NCBI GenBank assembly: GCA_964512105.1
Contig: CAZEGI010000002.1
Coordinates: 1 to 64,000 of the forward strand
Length of the DNA stretch: 64,000 nucleotides
Reading direction: 5' to 3'
Origin: CAZEGI01 sp964512105
GTDB lineage: Archaea; Altiarchaeota; Altiarchaeia; IMC4; CAZEGI01
Shown here: positions 1 to 6,747 of the stretch, piece after piece
How positions within the stretch are numbered: the stretch's first letter is position 1
Layout of the letters: each line of letters begins with the position of its first letter
The notes under the pieces: generated by a model
Databases searched by the model: none
Told to the model about the DNA's origin: nothing
What the model saw: only the letters and a program-made list of their open reading frames with translations
Made by a program: the position numbers and the translations under genes

Positions 1-73
1 CGCCCCGGTCGGGATTCGAACCCGAGTCGCAAGATCGACAGTCTTGCATGATAGTCCACTACACTACCGGGGC
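1..73 (-). tRNA. tRNA-Asp (GTC)
   Basis: Read on the minus strand it folds as a full cloverleaf. The acceptor GCCCCGG pairs with CCGGGGC, followed by discriminator G at position 1. The anticodon stem CAAGA/TCTTG encloses loop CTGTCGA, giving anticodon GTC. The T-loop is GTTCGAATC. No intron is present. An extra copy of its first bases lies upstream at 157-174. Confidence 0.95.
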
Positions 74-122
74 AACTGTTGATACGTCCTTCCTTTGTTA
101 AGAGCCACTGTAAGTGGCTCAT

Positions 123-151
123 GTTTTGATCAACCTTTTCTTAAAAGGTTG
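123..151 (+). repeat. 29-nt hairpin repeat, copy 1
   Basis: The sequence is GTTTTGAT followed by an AT-rich inverted repeat, CAACCTTTT/AAAAGGTTG. It differs from the copy at 26416-26444 by one base out of 29. It lies between tRNA-Asp and a second partial copy of that tRNA's 5' end. A 7-bp GAGCCAC/GTGGCTC hairpin sits just to its left, at about 102-120. Function unknown. Confidence 0.8.
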
Positions 152-156
152 GTCTG

Positions 157-174
157 CTACACTACCGGGGCAAC
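157..174 (-). repeat. Partial duplicate of tRNA-Asp 5' end
   Basis: Eighteen bases are identical to 59-76, which covers the first 15 bases of tRNA-Asp plus 3 bases upstream. It lies 98 bp upstream of the intact gene, separated by the hairpin element at 123-151. It is too short to be a tRNA. Confidence 0.9.
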
Positions 175-176
175 CA

Positions 177-418
177 AACCGCGGGAACCTACGGTCGTTG
201 GGAACTTCGTTCCCGACGTGCCAAGACTAAGGTCTTGAGCATCCCCCAGTTTTAGGTTAACGTCAAATCCAATGGATTTGACGGCTCTCAAATTCATCCG
301 AATTTGAGATTAATCCTGACTCCTCCCTGAATTTTTGCAATGCAAAAATATAGGTTTACGATATAGGATTTATATTTATAATAATCCCCTTTAGGGTCGT
401 TGAAGAAAGCCGTCAGGA
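177..418 (-). other. Hairpin-rich intergenic region, possible ncRNA
   Basis: No protein gene is visible. At least five short perfect or near-perfect hairpins are packed here: GGGAAC/GTTCCC near 200, CAAGAC/GTCTTG near 223, GTCAAATCC/GGATTTGAC near 262, CTCAAATTC/GAATTTGAG near 286, and TTTTTGCA/TGCAAAAA near 331. On the minus strand a TATA-like stretch (TTATAAATATAAATCC) lies near 370-385, so a transcript running through the hairpins toward tRNA-Asp is possible. Whether it is a separate RNA, a tRNA precursor leader or only repeats cannot be told from sequence. Confidence 0.45.
243..329 (-). repeat. tRNA-linked repeat family 2, copy A
   Basis: On the minus strand this reads GGAGTCAGGATTAAT, two inserted hairpins, then GTTAACCTAAAACTGGGGG. 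It matches, with gaps, the elements beside tRNA-Met (4871-4980) and tRNA-Pro (14303-14356), whose shared core is GGGGGAATCAGGA followed by AACTGAAGGGG. As in the tRNA-Pro copy, a TTTTTGC/GCAAAAA hairpin lies just outside the GGGG end. It is the most diverged of the three copies. Confidence 0.6.
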
Positions 419-1192
419 TCAGGCGGTGTCTTTGGTATACTTTATCCTTTGGATGATGTCCTTGTCTCTTACTATGCCCTCAACTTGATTTTTGTCCGTT
501 ACCGGTATCCCCTCCATCTTCCACTCGAACATGAGCTGCACAGCCTTTGTAACGTCTTCGTATTTGCCTATGCTAACAGCGTTTGGCAGGAGTATGTCTT
601 TCACCGACATTCTAGATAAATCAATCCCCTCGCTGAGTAATACGTTAGCTAGATCCAAGATATCTATGGTGCCTTTTATCGTGTCGTAGTCCACGATGAC
701 AATCTTTCTCTCATACCCCTGCAGTATCCTTTTGGCCAGTGGCTCCAGTTTATCGTGTATGCTGTTTGTGCTTACATGATATGACATAACGTCTTGAACC
801 TTGAACTTGCCTTTGAGGGAGGGAGTGTAGTGTCTTAGTATGTCCTGACGTCTCACCATGCCTATGAGCTCGTGTCCCGAAGTGACCGGTATCCCGTGAA
901 CCTCTTTCTCGCATATATTGTCTATTACGTATGAAATTTCCGTGTTTGGATCCACGGGTCTTACTTTCTTTGACATAATCTCACCAACGGAGATCGTTTC
1001 TGGCTTTCTATTCGTCATATCCTGCAGAATTTTAGTGTAACTCGTGATGTCTACTGTACCAGCAAATCTTCTTCCATCCAGAACAGGAAGCGTGTTCTCC
1101 CTCTTGCCGAGCATAATGAACAATGCGTCAAGAACGTCATTTTTGATGTCTACAGGCGTAACATCCCCACCTAACAATTCTTTGACAAGCAT
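419..1192 (-). CDS. CBS-domain protein (two Bateman modules)
   Basis: The 257-residue soluble protein is made almost entirely of four CBS motifs, forming two Bateman pairs of about 120 residues each. Typical CBS endings are visible (GIPVTSGHELIGMVRRQDIL, GIPVTDKNQVEGIVRDKDII). Such modules usually bind adenine nucleotides or S-adenosyl compounds and regulate partner proteins; no catalytic or DNA-binding domain is fused here. It starts 9 bp after the response regulator gene, which follows a histidine kinase gene, so all three are probably one operon, with this protein as an energy or ligand sensor in the same pathway. That role is inferred from context. Confidence 0.85.
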   Translation of the reverse strand: MLVKELLGGDVTPVDIKNDVLDALFIMLGKRENTLPVLDGRRFAGTVDITSYTKILQDMTNRKPETISVGEIMSKKVRPVDPNTEISYVIDNICEKEVHGIPVTSGHELIGMVRRQDILRHYTPSLKGKFKVQDVMSYHVSTNSIHDKLEPLAKRILQGYERKIVIVDYDTIKGTIDILDLANVLLSEGIDLSRMSVKDILLPNAVSIGKYEDVTKAVQLMFEWKMEGIPVTDKNQVEGIVRDKDIIQRIKYTKDTA

Positions 1193-1201
1193 TTGGAGAA
1201 A

Positions 1202-1567
1202 TCACACGGAAGTTATCGCTTTCACACGATTTATGAGGTCTTCGTTTTCGAATGGCTTGGTTATGCTATCCACAAGACCCTCCTTTCTCAATTTTTCTTT
1301 CACCGCCTCGGAGTATCTTATCACGGTCAGAAAGGCGACTTTTTGCCCCGGTTTTATCTTTTGGAGTTCTTCAAAAACCTGCCACCCGTTCATCTTGGGC
1401 ATCATTATGTCCAGCAGTACCAAATCGAATGATTCACTGTTTATTCTCTTAAGACAGTCTTCACCGCTGAATACCACGCTGGTCTCAAATCCTTCCGCGT
1501 CCAGAATAAATTTAACGGTCTTTGCCACGGAAACCTCGTCATCAACAACTAATACCCTTTTACCCAC
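1202..1567 (-). CDS. Receiver-only response regulator (CheY-like)
   Basis: This 121-residue protein is a lone receiver domain. It has the acidic pair D9-D10, the phosphoacceptor D53 in the LLDIMMP stretch, the conserved T81 and the lysine K104 in TKP. There is no output domain, so signalling must go through protein contacts. The start is GTG at 1567, supported by a strong Shine-Dalgarno (GAGGTGAT) a few bases upstream. It lies between the histidine kinase (22 bp upstream) and the CBS protein (9 bp downstream), and the kinase is its likely phosphodonor. Confidence 0.92.
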   Translation of the reverse strand: MGKRVLVVDDEVSVAKTVKFILDAEGFETSVVFSGEDCLKRINSESFDLVLLDIMMPKMNGWQVFEELQKIKPGQKVAFLTVIRYSEAVKEKLRKEGLVDSITKPFENEDLINRVKAITSV

Positions 1568-1589
1568 GTTATCACCTCAGATTTTTCTA

Positions 1590-3098
1590 TTAACTTTTTG
1601 TCTTTCCTTTCTTTATTGGTAGTGTGAACTTAAATTTACTTCCCTCACCCAATTTACTCTCAACCCATATCCTACCCCCAAAATCTTCGACAATCCTCTT
1701 GCATATCACCAACCCGAGTCCTGAACCGCCTGAATCGGTTTTTCCGCCGGTCTTCACCTGGTAGTACTTCTCAAAGACTTTTTTGGCGTCCCCCTCTGGT
1801 ATCCCCACACCGGTGTCATGGATCTCAACAAGAACGTTGTCTCCCTCCCCTGATGCAAGGATACCCATTCTACCGCCTTCTGGCGTGAATTTAATCGCAT
1901 TGCCGACAAGATTTTCGATTACAACCCCTAGCCTGTCTTTGTCTGCCATAACTTCCGGGATATTTCCATCCACGCTCTTGGTTACAGTCAGATTTTTACT
2001 GCTGATTATTATCTTCAACGTTTCCAACACCTCGTCGAGAATCTCCCCCACCTTTACCTTTTCGATATTATAAACCATCTTCCCGGATTCTATCTTAGCT
2101 ATGTCCAGTATCTTCTGCACCGAACCCCTAAGACGTTTGGAGTCGCAGTATACCCAATTAAGCGCCTCCCTCTGCCGCTCGTTAATTTCGCCGAGCTTCC
2201 CGTCCAAAACCATCTTGGTCAGGCTTACTATCGTCGTCAGCGGGGTTTTAAATTCGTGGGATGTTGAGTAGAAGTAATCCTCCTTTATCGTGTCCAGCCT
2301 TTTAAGCTTTTCAAGCTGGTTTTTAATCACCTCCTCGGCTTTCTTCAACTGCGTTAGGTCGGTTATTATCTCGATGAAAGCGGCGGGTTCTCCACTGTCG
2401 CCTTCGACTATGGTCAGCGTAAGATCCGCAGGGAATTCGCTCTTGTTCTTCTTGATCAATGTGACCTCACGTTTGAATTTTCCTTTCTCAAGGGCCTCCT
2501 TCATCGCACTGGAAATCAGATCTCTATCCCCCTCCCTATAAAATATTTCGTGTGGTTCGCCCTTTACCTCATCCTCGACGTAACCAAATAATTCCGCACT
2601 ACCCCTGTTTACATTCATGATGTTGCCGTTCTTATCCAGTATGTTGATAGCAACGCCGGCGTTATCCAGTATCCTCTTTTTGAACTTATCCAGTTCACGA
2701 ACCTTATTCTCTATCAGAGCTCGTTCGGTAACGTCCTTGAACATGTACACCGCGTATTTTACTTCACCGTTGGCGTCCTTTAGCGGATAGGAACTGGTTT
2801 CATGGTACACCTTTTTCCCGCCACCCAAATCATGCGAGTGTAACGTTTCAAAAGACTGGCCCGTCCTAAACGTTTCTCGCACGATGCACGGGCTGCACCT
2901 CACAGACTGGTCGTGTATCACCGAATAGCAGCATTCCCCGATTATTTTTTTCTTTGGTTTTTTGAGCCAGGTTGTGAATGTGTTGTTGTAGCAGATTATA
3001 CTGTAGTCTCTGTCGATGACGACGATGCTTTCTTCAATACCGTCCAATACTCGTTGCAAAAACTCTTGGCTAAGTAATACAGCGTGCCCCTCTTTCAT
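1590..3098 (-). CDS. PAS-domain sensor histidine kinase
   Basis: This 502-residue cytosolic kinase has no membrane segments. Two PAS domains (about 10-125 and 138-250) are followed by a short coiled coil, a HisKA domain with phospho-acceptor H281 in STSHEFKTPL, and a HATPase domain with the N box (NLVGNAIKFTPEGG), G1 (DTGVGIP), F box (FEKYYQ) and G2 (GGSGLGL). The first PAS domain contains a Cys cluster (C56, C57, C68, C71), which could hold a metal or Fe-S centre or sense redox state; this is inference. It heads the operon with the receiver and CBS genes. A TTTAAA box lies about 50 bp upstream of the start. Confidence 0.93.
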   Translation of the reverse strand: MKEGHAVLLSQEFLQRVLDGIEESIVVIDRDYSIICYNNTFTTWLKKPKKKIIGECCYSVIHDQSVRCSPCIVRETFRTGQSFETLHSHDLGGGKKVYHETSSYPLKDANGEVKYAVYMFKDVTERALIENKVRELDKFKKRILDNAGVAINILDKNGNIMNVNRGSAELFGYVEDEVKGEPHEIFYREGDRDLISSAMKEALEKGKFKREVTLIKKNKSEFPADLTLTIVEGDSGEPAAFIEIITDLTQLKKAEEVIKNQLEKLKRLDTIKEDYFYSTSHEFKTPLTTIVSLTKMVLDGKLGEINERQREALNWVYCDSKRLRGSVQKILDIAKIESGKMVYNIEKVKVGEILDEVLETLKIIISSKNLTVTKSVDGNIPEVMADKDRLGVVIENLVGNAIKFTPEGGRMGILASGEGDNVLVEIHDTGVGIPEGDAKKVFEKYYQVKTGGKTDSGGSGLGLVICKRIVEDFGGRIWVESKLGEGSKFKFTLPIKKGKTKS

Positions 3099-3148
3099 CC
3101 AACCACCCTCACTTCTTAAGCTATGTCGTTATGTGTTATAGGAGTAGA

Positions 3149-3158
3149 GTTTAAAAAT
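3149..3158 (-). promoter_or_regulatory. TATA-like box for kinase operon
   Basis: On the minus strand ATTTTTAAAC lies about 51-60 bp upstream of the kinase start, the expected place for a box A element with a leader of about 25 nt. Confidence 0.45.
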
Positions 3159-3231
3159 GTCCATCTTTTATAGCAAATGTCCAATTATGGGCATTGTCAT
3201 GCACAGTCTCTCCATAAAAAGAAAAAAGGTT

Positions 3232-3497
3232 TCCCGCCTCCCGGATTTGAACCGGGGATCTTCCGGTTGCTGCTTCGCATCAACCAACCCACACACATAG
3301 TGTGTGGTCTTCCGGTCTCCGCTTTGCTCCGACCGGTCCAGCAAACAAGTTTGCTGTCTTTTGGTTGCTGATGCAACCAACCCACAAACAAGTTTGTGGT
3401 CTTCCGGTTGCTCTCGGTATGGAAGATACGTCTTTCTTCAGCTTTCGCTGAAAACCAACTACAGCCAGACGCGTTAGCCAGGCTACGCTAAGGCGGG
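3232..3497 (-). tRNA. tRNA-Tyr (GTA) with 191-nt intron
   Basis: Minus strand. Exon 1 (3497-3459) runs from acceptor CCCGCCT to the anticodon-loop bases CTGTAG. Exon 2 (3267-3232) starts with A and CCGGA, which pairs with TCTGG of the anticodon stem, and carries the T-arm CCCGG/CCGGG and AGGCGGG plus A. The intron, 3268-3458, interrupts after position 37, the usual archaeal site. It is much longer than the other introns here (19, 49 and 75 nt) and is filled with three near-tandem hairpin units. Joined exons give 75 nt. Confidence 0.9.
3260..3400 (-). repeat. Tandem hairpin units in tRNA-Tyr intron
   Basis: Three units begin at 3260, 3309 and 3358 (49, 49 and 43 bp). Each starts, on the plus strand, with CTTCCGG or CTTTTGG, contains a GGTTG/CAACC-type pairing and ends in a 7-8 bp hairpin such as CCACAAAC/GTTTGTGG. 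A partial fourth start is at 3401. The unit start copies the first bases of exon 2, so the 3' exon edge is reproduced three more times inside the intron. Spacers between copies are not unique, so this is not a CRISPR array. Confidence 0.8.
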
Positions 3498-3535
3498 TTA
3501 TGAGAATAATTATAAAACATTATGGGATATAAAAA

Positions 3536-4555
3536 TCACTTCTTCCGGGTTGCCAGTTGTTTGTAATTCAAACCCAAGTGTATGGCAGACAAAATCCCGA
3601 TGAATGAGGAAATCCAAAACGAGAACAGGCGCTCGATGGAAACCGCAGCAAGCGCGGATGCCGCGGAAACCCCGAAGAAACCGAACAGCCACATGCCCGA
3701 ACCCTCCCATATGCCCATCGCCCCCGGAACCGGTATCATAAACAAATATCCGATTATCGTCATACCCAACCTGACGAACAAGAGCGTTGGCAATGAAACG
3801 TAAATTCCTATGACCCCGAATATCAGATACATCCGAATTATTGTTACAAACCAGTTAACCAGGGATGCAAGAGTTCCGCAGGTTATTACGTACCTGTCCA
3901 TCATGGTCTCCTTCATCGCGTTCTGAAAGTTTTTCAGTATCTCATTCGCACGGCTTCTTGCGTTTGGAACGTAACCACTGAGAATGGGAACCCTTTCACA
4001 AATCCAGAACGCGGCGTTTATTATACTCAGCGCGAATTTTCTGTTCGTCAGCAGAAGTATAACAACAAAAAACAGCCCGAACACAATCAGGCCCGCAAGA
4101 GCAAGAATCATCGTGATTCTGTAGGGTATCTCATACCTGAACGATAACACCACTGTCACGAAGAGTATCACCAACATCGCCACTATCTCCAGAAACAGGT
4201 CAATGACCACACTCGCGACGGATTTTTCCGTCGGCACGTTTTCAGTCTTTGAAAGTATGTACGCGCGCGTGGGCTCGCCGCCTGCCATCGCCATGGGCGC
4301 CATGTTGTTCACGAACGTTCCGACAAACGAGATGTGGATGATTTTTCTCAGCGGGACATCCGTATGTCTTAGAACGATTCTCCACTTGACTGCCCATACA
4401 ACCATTATCACAACCTGTATCAGAAAAAACAGCGCAAGATACCGCGCGTTTATCTTCAACATGTTCCGGACGACATCAATCGGCCCGGCTAAGTAAAACA
4501 TTAACAAAAAAATGCCCATACCGAGCAAAAACAATTCAAGAAATCTGCCGCGCAT
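3536..4555 (-). CDS. Flippase-like integral membrane protein (UPF0104/AglD-type)
   Basis: The protein has about 340 residues and 8-9 predicted membrane segments, and resembles the lysylphosphatidylglycerol synthetase membrane-region family (TIGR00374/UPF0104). A conserved-looking stretch is NNMAPMAMAGGEPTRAYIL, followed later by a proline/glycine-rich MIPVPGAMGIWEGSG. Archaeal members are linked to lipid or glycolipid handling and to protein glycosylation, but no specific substrate can be read here. An earlier GTG at 4588 is possible. I prefer ATG at 4555 because the intervening bases (AATATATATTATTC on the minus strand) look like a TATA region, giving a leaderless message. Confidence 0.85.
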   Translation of the reverse strand: MRGRFLELFLLGMGIFLLMFYLAGPIDVVRNMLKINARYLALFFLIQVVIMVVWAVKWRIVLRHTDVPLRKIIHISFVGTFVNNMAPMAMAGGEPTRAYILSKTENVPTEKSVASVVIDLFLEIVAMLVILFVTVVLSFRYEIPYRITMILALAGLIVFGLFFVVILLLTNRKFALSIINAAFWICERVPILSGYVPNARSRANEILKNFQNAMKETMMDRYVITCGTLASLVNWFVTIIRMYLIFGVIGIYVSLPTLLFVRLGMTIIGYLFMIPVPGAMGIWEGSGMWLFGFFGVSAASALAAVSIERLFSFWISSFIGILSAIHLGLNYKQLATRKK

Positions 4556-4714
4556 ATTAATAATTTTATTGAATAATATATATCCCACAAACTTTTAAGA
4601 AAAGTTTGACACAACCGAGCTCCGCTCGGGTGTGTGTCTGACCGAAGGTCAGCCACATCAAAACATGTGTAGCATTTCGCTTCGCTTCAGCCACACTGAA
4701 AAACAGATACAAAC
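4556..4714. other. Intergenic hairpins before tRNA-Met
   Basis: There is no gene in this stretch. It holds an AT hairpin CAAACTTTT/AAAAGTTTG (4588-4608), which resembles the hairpin repeats beside tRNA-Asp and tRNA-Gly, then CCGAGC/GCTCGG (4615-4630) and CTGACC/GGTCAG (4638-4652), and the string ATCAAAACATG, found near the other repeat copies on the opposite strand. Confidence 0.5.
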
Positions 4715-4807
4715 GCCGAGGTAGCTCAGTGGTTTAGAGTGCCACGCTCATAAGACGTATCCGACTGAGATACGTGGAAGTCGCGGGTCCGATTCCCGCC
4801 CTCGGCA
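4715..4807 (+). tRNA. tRNA-Met (CAT, elongator-like) with 19-nt intron
   Basis: Acceptor GCCGAGG pairs with CCTCGGC plus A. The anticodon stem is CCACG/CGTGG. The loop CTCATA is interrupted by a 19-nt intron at 4753-4771, after position 37, and continues with A. The T-arm is GCGGG/CCCGC around TCCGATT. Spliced length is 74 nt. The bulged, self-pairing intron (CGTATC/GATACG) supports a splicing endonuclease substrate. A partial copy of its 3' end lies at 4981-5001. Confidence 0.93.
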
Positions 4808-4870
4808 CATCTTTAAGAGCTGTTCTTAACCAGATAATGCATGTGGGTTCGAAGAACCCCCATTCATTTC

Positions 4871-4980
4871 GGGGGAATCAGGATACCTGTAAACTGAAGG
4901 GGAACTTAAATCCACTTCGTTAGGATTTAAGTTTTTTAAATTCCTGCAGGAATTTAAAATCAGAGCCCCCTGCGGTTCAG
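4871..4980 (+). repeat. tRNA-linked repeat family 2, copy D
   Basis: It starts with GGGGGAATCAGGATACCTG and AAACTGAAGGGG and ends with CAGAGCCCCCTGCGGTTCAG. Two hairpins, CTTAAATCC/GGATTTAAG and TTAAATTCC/GGAATTTAA, are inserted in the middle. The outer parts match the copy beside tRNA-Pro (14303-14356) almost base for base. It lies between tRNA-Met and a duplicate of that tRNA's 3' end. Confidence 0.85.
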
Positions 4981-5001
4981 TCCGATTCCTGCCCTCGGCA
5001 C
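4981..5001 (+). repeat. Partial duplicate of tRNA-Met 3' end
   Basis: Twenty of 21 bases match 4788-4808, the T-loop, T-stem 3' strand and acceptor 3' strand of tRNA-Met. It directly abuts the family 2 element and is followed by a T run that could act as a terminator. Confidence 0.9.
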
Positions 5002-5012
5002 TTTTTTATATA

Positions 5013-5345
5013 TTATACTAAATCCCTGATGAGTTTTCGCATCCTCGTATCCTTTAACCTGTAAAAAACCAACTTTCCAACTCTGTACTCTTCTATCACC
5101 CTATTTTCCCGGAGTTTTGTCAAATGCTGGCTTATGTTGGGCTGGTTTTTGCCTATGACTTCAGACAGAACGCAAACACACAGGTTCTTCTCTGACAGGA
5201 GTTTCAATATCTTCAGTCTTGTCGGGTGGGCGAGAAGTTTCATCTTTCTGGATACCATTCTGGTTTTACTCATCGAGGGGAGTTTTTTCTTTATCCTCGA
5301 CACCTCGCGCAGGCATTTATTCATCTCCTCATCAGTTTTGGCCAT
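5013..5345 (-). CDS. arsR: ArsR-family arsenic-responsive repressor
   Basis: The 110-residue winged-helix protein belongs to the ArsR/SmtB family. The recognition part follows the pattern LAHPTRLKILKLL, then LCVCVLSEVIGKNQPNISQHL, then a beta wing (VGKLVFYRL). The CVC pair sits where ArsR proteins bind As(III) or Sb(III) on the alpha-3 helix. It is divergently transcribed from acr3, so it probably represses its own gene and the efflux operon until metalloid binds. A TATA-like ATTTAAGTATAAA lies about 25-30 bp upstream of the start, which suggests a nearly leaderless transcript. Confidence 0.93.
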   Translation of the reverse strand: MAKTDEEMNKCLREVSRIKKKLPSMSKTRMVSRKMKLLAHPTRLKILKLLSEKNLCVCVLSEVIGKNQPNISQHLTKLRENRVIEEYRVGKLVFYRLKDTRMRKLIRDLV

Positions 5346-5388
5346 TCTATGTAATCCATCGATTTTTATACTTAAATATCCATGTAAT

Positions 5389-5410
5389 CATATTCGAAAA
5401 AACGAATGTG
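5389..5410. promoter_or_regulatory. Possible ArsR operator
   Basis: An imperfect inverted repeat, CATATTCG-6 nt-CGAATGTG, sits between the divergent arsR and acr3 promoters. Position and dyad symmetry suit an ArsR dimer; there is no second copy to compare. Confidence 0.4.
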
Positions 5411-5414
5411 AAAT

Positions 5415-5533
5415 AATTCGGCGGCACCGGTGACTAAAGTCGCCGGCTTCTGAGTTCCAAAGGAACTCAGCCGCCGAATTTTTACACGCAGGCAAACCGT
5501 CCATCTCAGGGGACAGATAAAGACGGTTTGCCT
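5415..5533 (+). promoter_or_regulatory. Structured leader of acr3 mRNA
   Basis: A perfect 11-bp outer stem (5415-5425 with 5470-5480, AATTCGGCGGC) encloses two hairpins: CCGGTGAC/GTCGCCGG with a TAAA loop and TGAGTTCC/GGAACTCA with an AAA loop. This predicts a three-way junction ending in a T run. A second, perfect 12-bp inverted repeat follows (AGGCAAACCGTC, 5490-5501 with 5522-5533). The acr3 ATG is 11 bases further on. It could be a riboswitch-like or terminator element, or repeat-derived sequence. Confidence 0.55.
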
Positions 5534-5544
5534 CGCGTATCAAA

Positions 5545-6585
5545 ATGAGCGGCGAGATAAGGCACCGGCTGTCTATCATAGACCGGCACCTCACGGCATG
5601 GATATTTATTGCGATAATCGTCGGAATCGGTTTGGGTTATCTCATACCGTCGGTTTCTGAAGCCATCACGGGGTTTTCGATAGGAACAACTTCGATACCG
5701 ATAGCTCTGGGGCTTATACTTATGATGTACCCCCCACTCGCCAAAGTCAAATATGAAGAATTGGGGAAGATTTTTCACGATTATAAGGTTCTTTCATTAT
5801 CACTTGCAGAGAACTGGATTATCGGGCCTATTTTGATGTTTTTTCTGGCAGTGGTCTTTCTCCGGGAATATCCGGAATACATGGTTGGTCTGATTCTAAT
5901 CGGATTGGCGCGTTGCATCGCCATGGTAATCGTCTGGAACGAGCTTGCGGAAGGCAGCACGGAATACGCCGCAGCACTTGTTGCATTCAATTCCATATTC
6001 CAGGTGTTCTTCTATTCCGCGTACGCATTCGTGTTCATAACCGTTTTGCCTTCATGGATAGGGTTAACAGGTCTGGCAGTGGACATATCAATAAGACAGA
6101 TAGCGGAGAGCGTGTTCATATACCTCGGCATTCCGTTCATCGCCGGATTCACAACAAGGTTCGTACTGATTCATTCCAAGGGCCGGGAGTGGTACGAGCA
6201 GATATTCATACCGAAAATAAGTCCAATCACCTTATCGTCATTGCTGTTCACAATCGTCGTGATGTTCTCGCTGCAGGGAGGCAACATCATAAAAATACCT
6301 CTTGATGTTGCAAGAATTGCGATTCCGCTGATTTTGTATTTTATCCTAATGTTTTTTGTTTCATTCAAACTCGGAAAATGGTTTAATGCAGATTACGAGA
6401 AAACAGCCACGCTTTCGTTTACTGCGGCAAGCAACAATTTCGAGCTGGCGATAGCAGTCGCCATAGCGATTTTTGGTATAGATTCCGGAGAGGCATTTGC
6501 GACTGTCATAGGCCCGCTGATTGAAGTCCCCGTGATGATAACTCTCGTTGATGTTGCGCTTAAATTCAGGGAGAAGTATAATTGA
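5545..6585 (+). CDS. acr3: Acr3-type arsenite efflux permease
   Basis: The 346-residue protein has about ten membrane segments. It carries hallmarks of the ACR3 family: MMYPPLAKVKYEEL, the conserved cysteine in GLARCIAMVIVWN (C124, required for arsenite transport in characterised homologues), ASNNFELAIAVAI and GPLIEVPVMI. It exports As(III), and perhaps antimonite, using the proton gradient. It diverges from arsR and is followed after 12 bp by a small Cys-rich gene and then a permease. The ATG at 5545 follows a structured leader. Confidence 0.96.
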   Translation: MSGEIRHRLSIIDRHLTAWIFIAIIVGIGLGYLIPSVSEAITGFSIGTTSIPIALGLILMMYPPLAKVKYEELGKIFHDYKVLSLSLAENWIIGPILMFFLAVVFLREYPEYMVGLILIGLARCIAMVIVWNELAEGSTEYAAALVAFNSIFQVFFYSAYAFVFITVLPSWIGLTGLAVDISIRQIAESVFIYLGIPFIAGFTTRFVLIHSKGREWYEQIFIPKISPITLSSLLFTIVVMFSLQGGNIIKIPLDVARIAIPLILYFILMFFVSFKLGKWFNADYEKTATLSFTAASNNFELAIAVAIAIFGIDSGEAFATVIGPLIEVPVMITLVDVALKFREKYN

Positions 6586-6597
6586 AGGGTGAACAAA

Positions 6598-6747
6598 ATG
6601 GCAGAAAAAAATAAGGGTTTTTTGTCAAGACTTTTTGGAAAACTCGACTCAAAGCTTGAGGAAAAATCTAAAGAACCATGCGCATGCTGTGCAAAACCGA
6701 GGAAAGGCGAAAGGGAGAAGGATACGGATACGGGGTGCTGCGGTTAG
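6598..6747 (+). CDS. Small Cys-rich protein in arsenic operon
   Basis: This 49-residue, highly charged protein starts MAEKNKGFLSRLF, has a CACC motif near the middle and ends TGCCG. Five cysteines in two clusters suggest metal or metalloid binding, possibly as a chaperone handing arsenite to the transporters, as ArsD does for ArsA; this is inference. I know no family for it. It has a Shine-Dalgarno-like AGGGTGA upstream, starts 12 bp after acr3, and its stop is directly followed by the ATG of the permease, so the three are co-transcribed. Confidence 0.75.
   Translation: MAEKNKGFLSRLFGKLDSKLEEKSKEPCACCAKPRKGEREKDTDTGCCG

Noticed and set aside
3168..3391. Overlapping open frames of 62-70 codons on both strands
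   Set aside because: They read through the tRNA-Tyr exon and its repeat-filled intron; stop-free sequence comes from the repeats.
3260..3400. Repeats spaced about 49 bp that could be read as a small CRISPR array
   Set aside because: They lie inside the tRNA-Tyr intron, the spacers are similar to one another, each unit is a hairpin, and no cas genes are present.
4588..4588. GTG start for the flippase-like gene
   Set aside because: The extra 11 codons cover an AT-rich TATA-like stretch; ATG at 4555 suits a leaderless message better.
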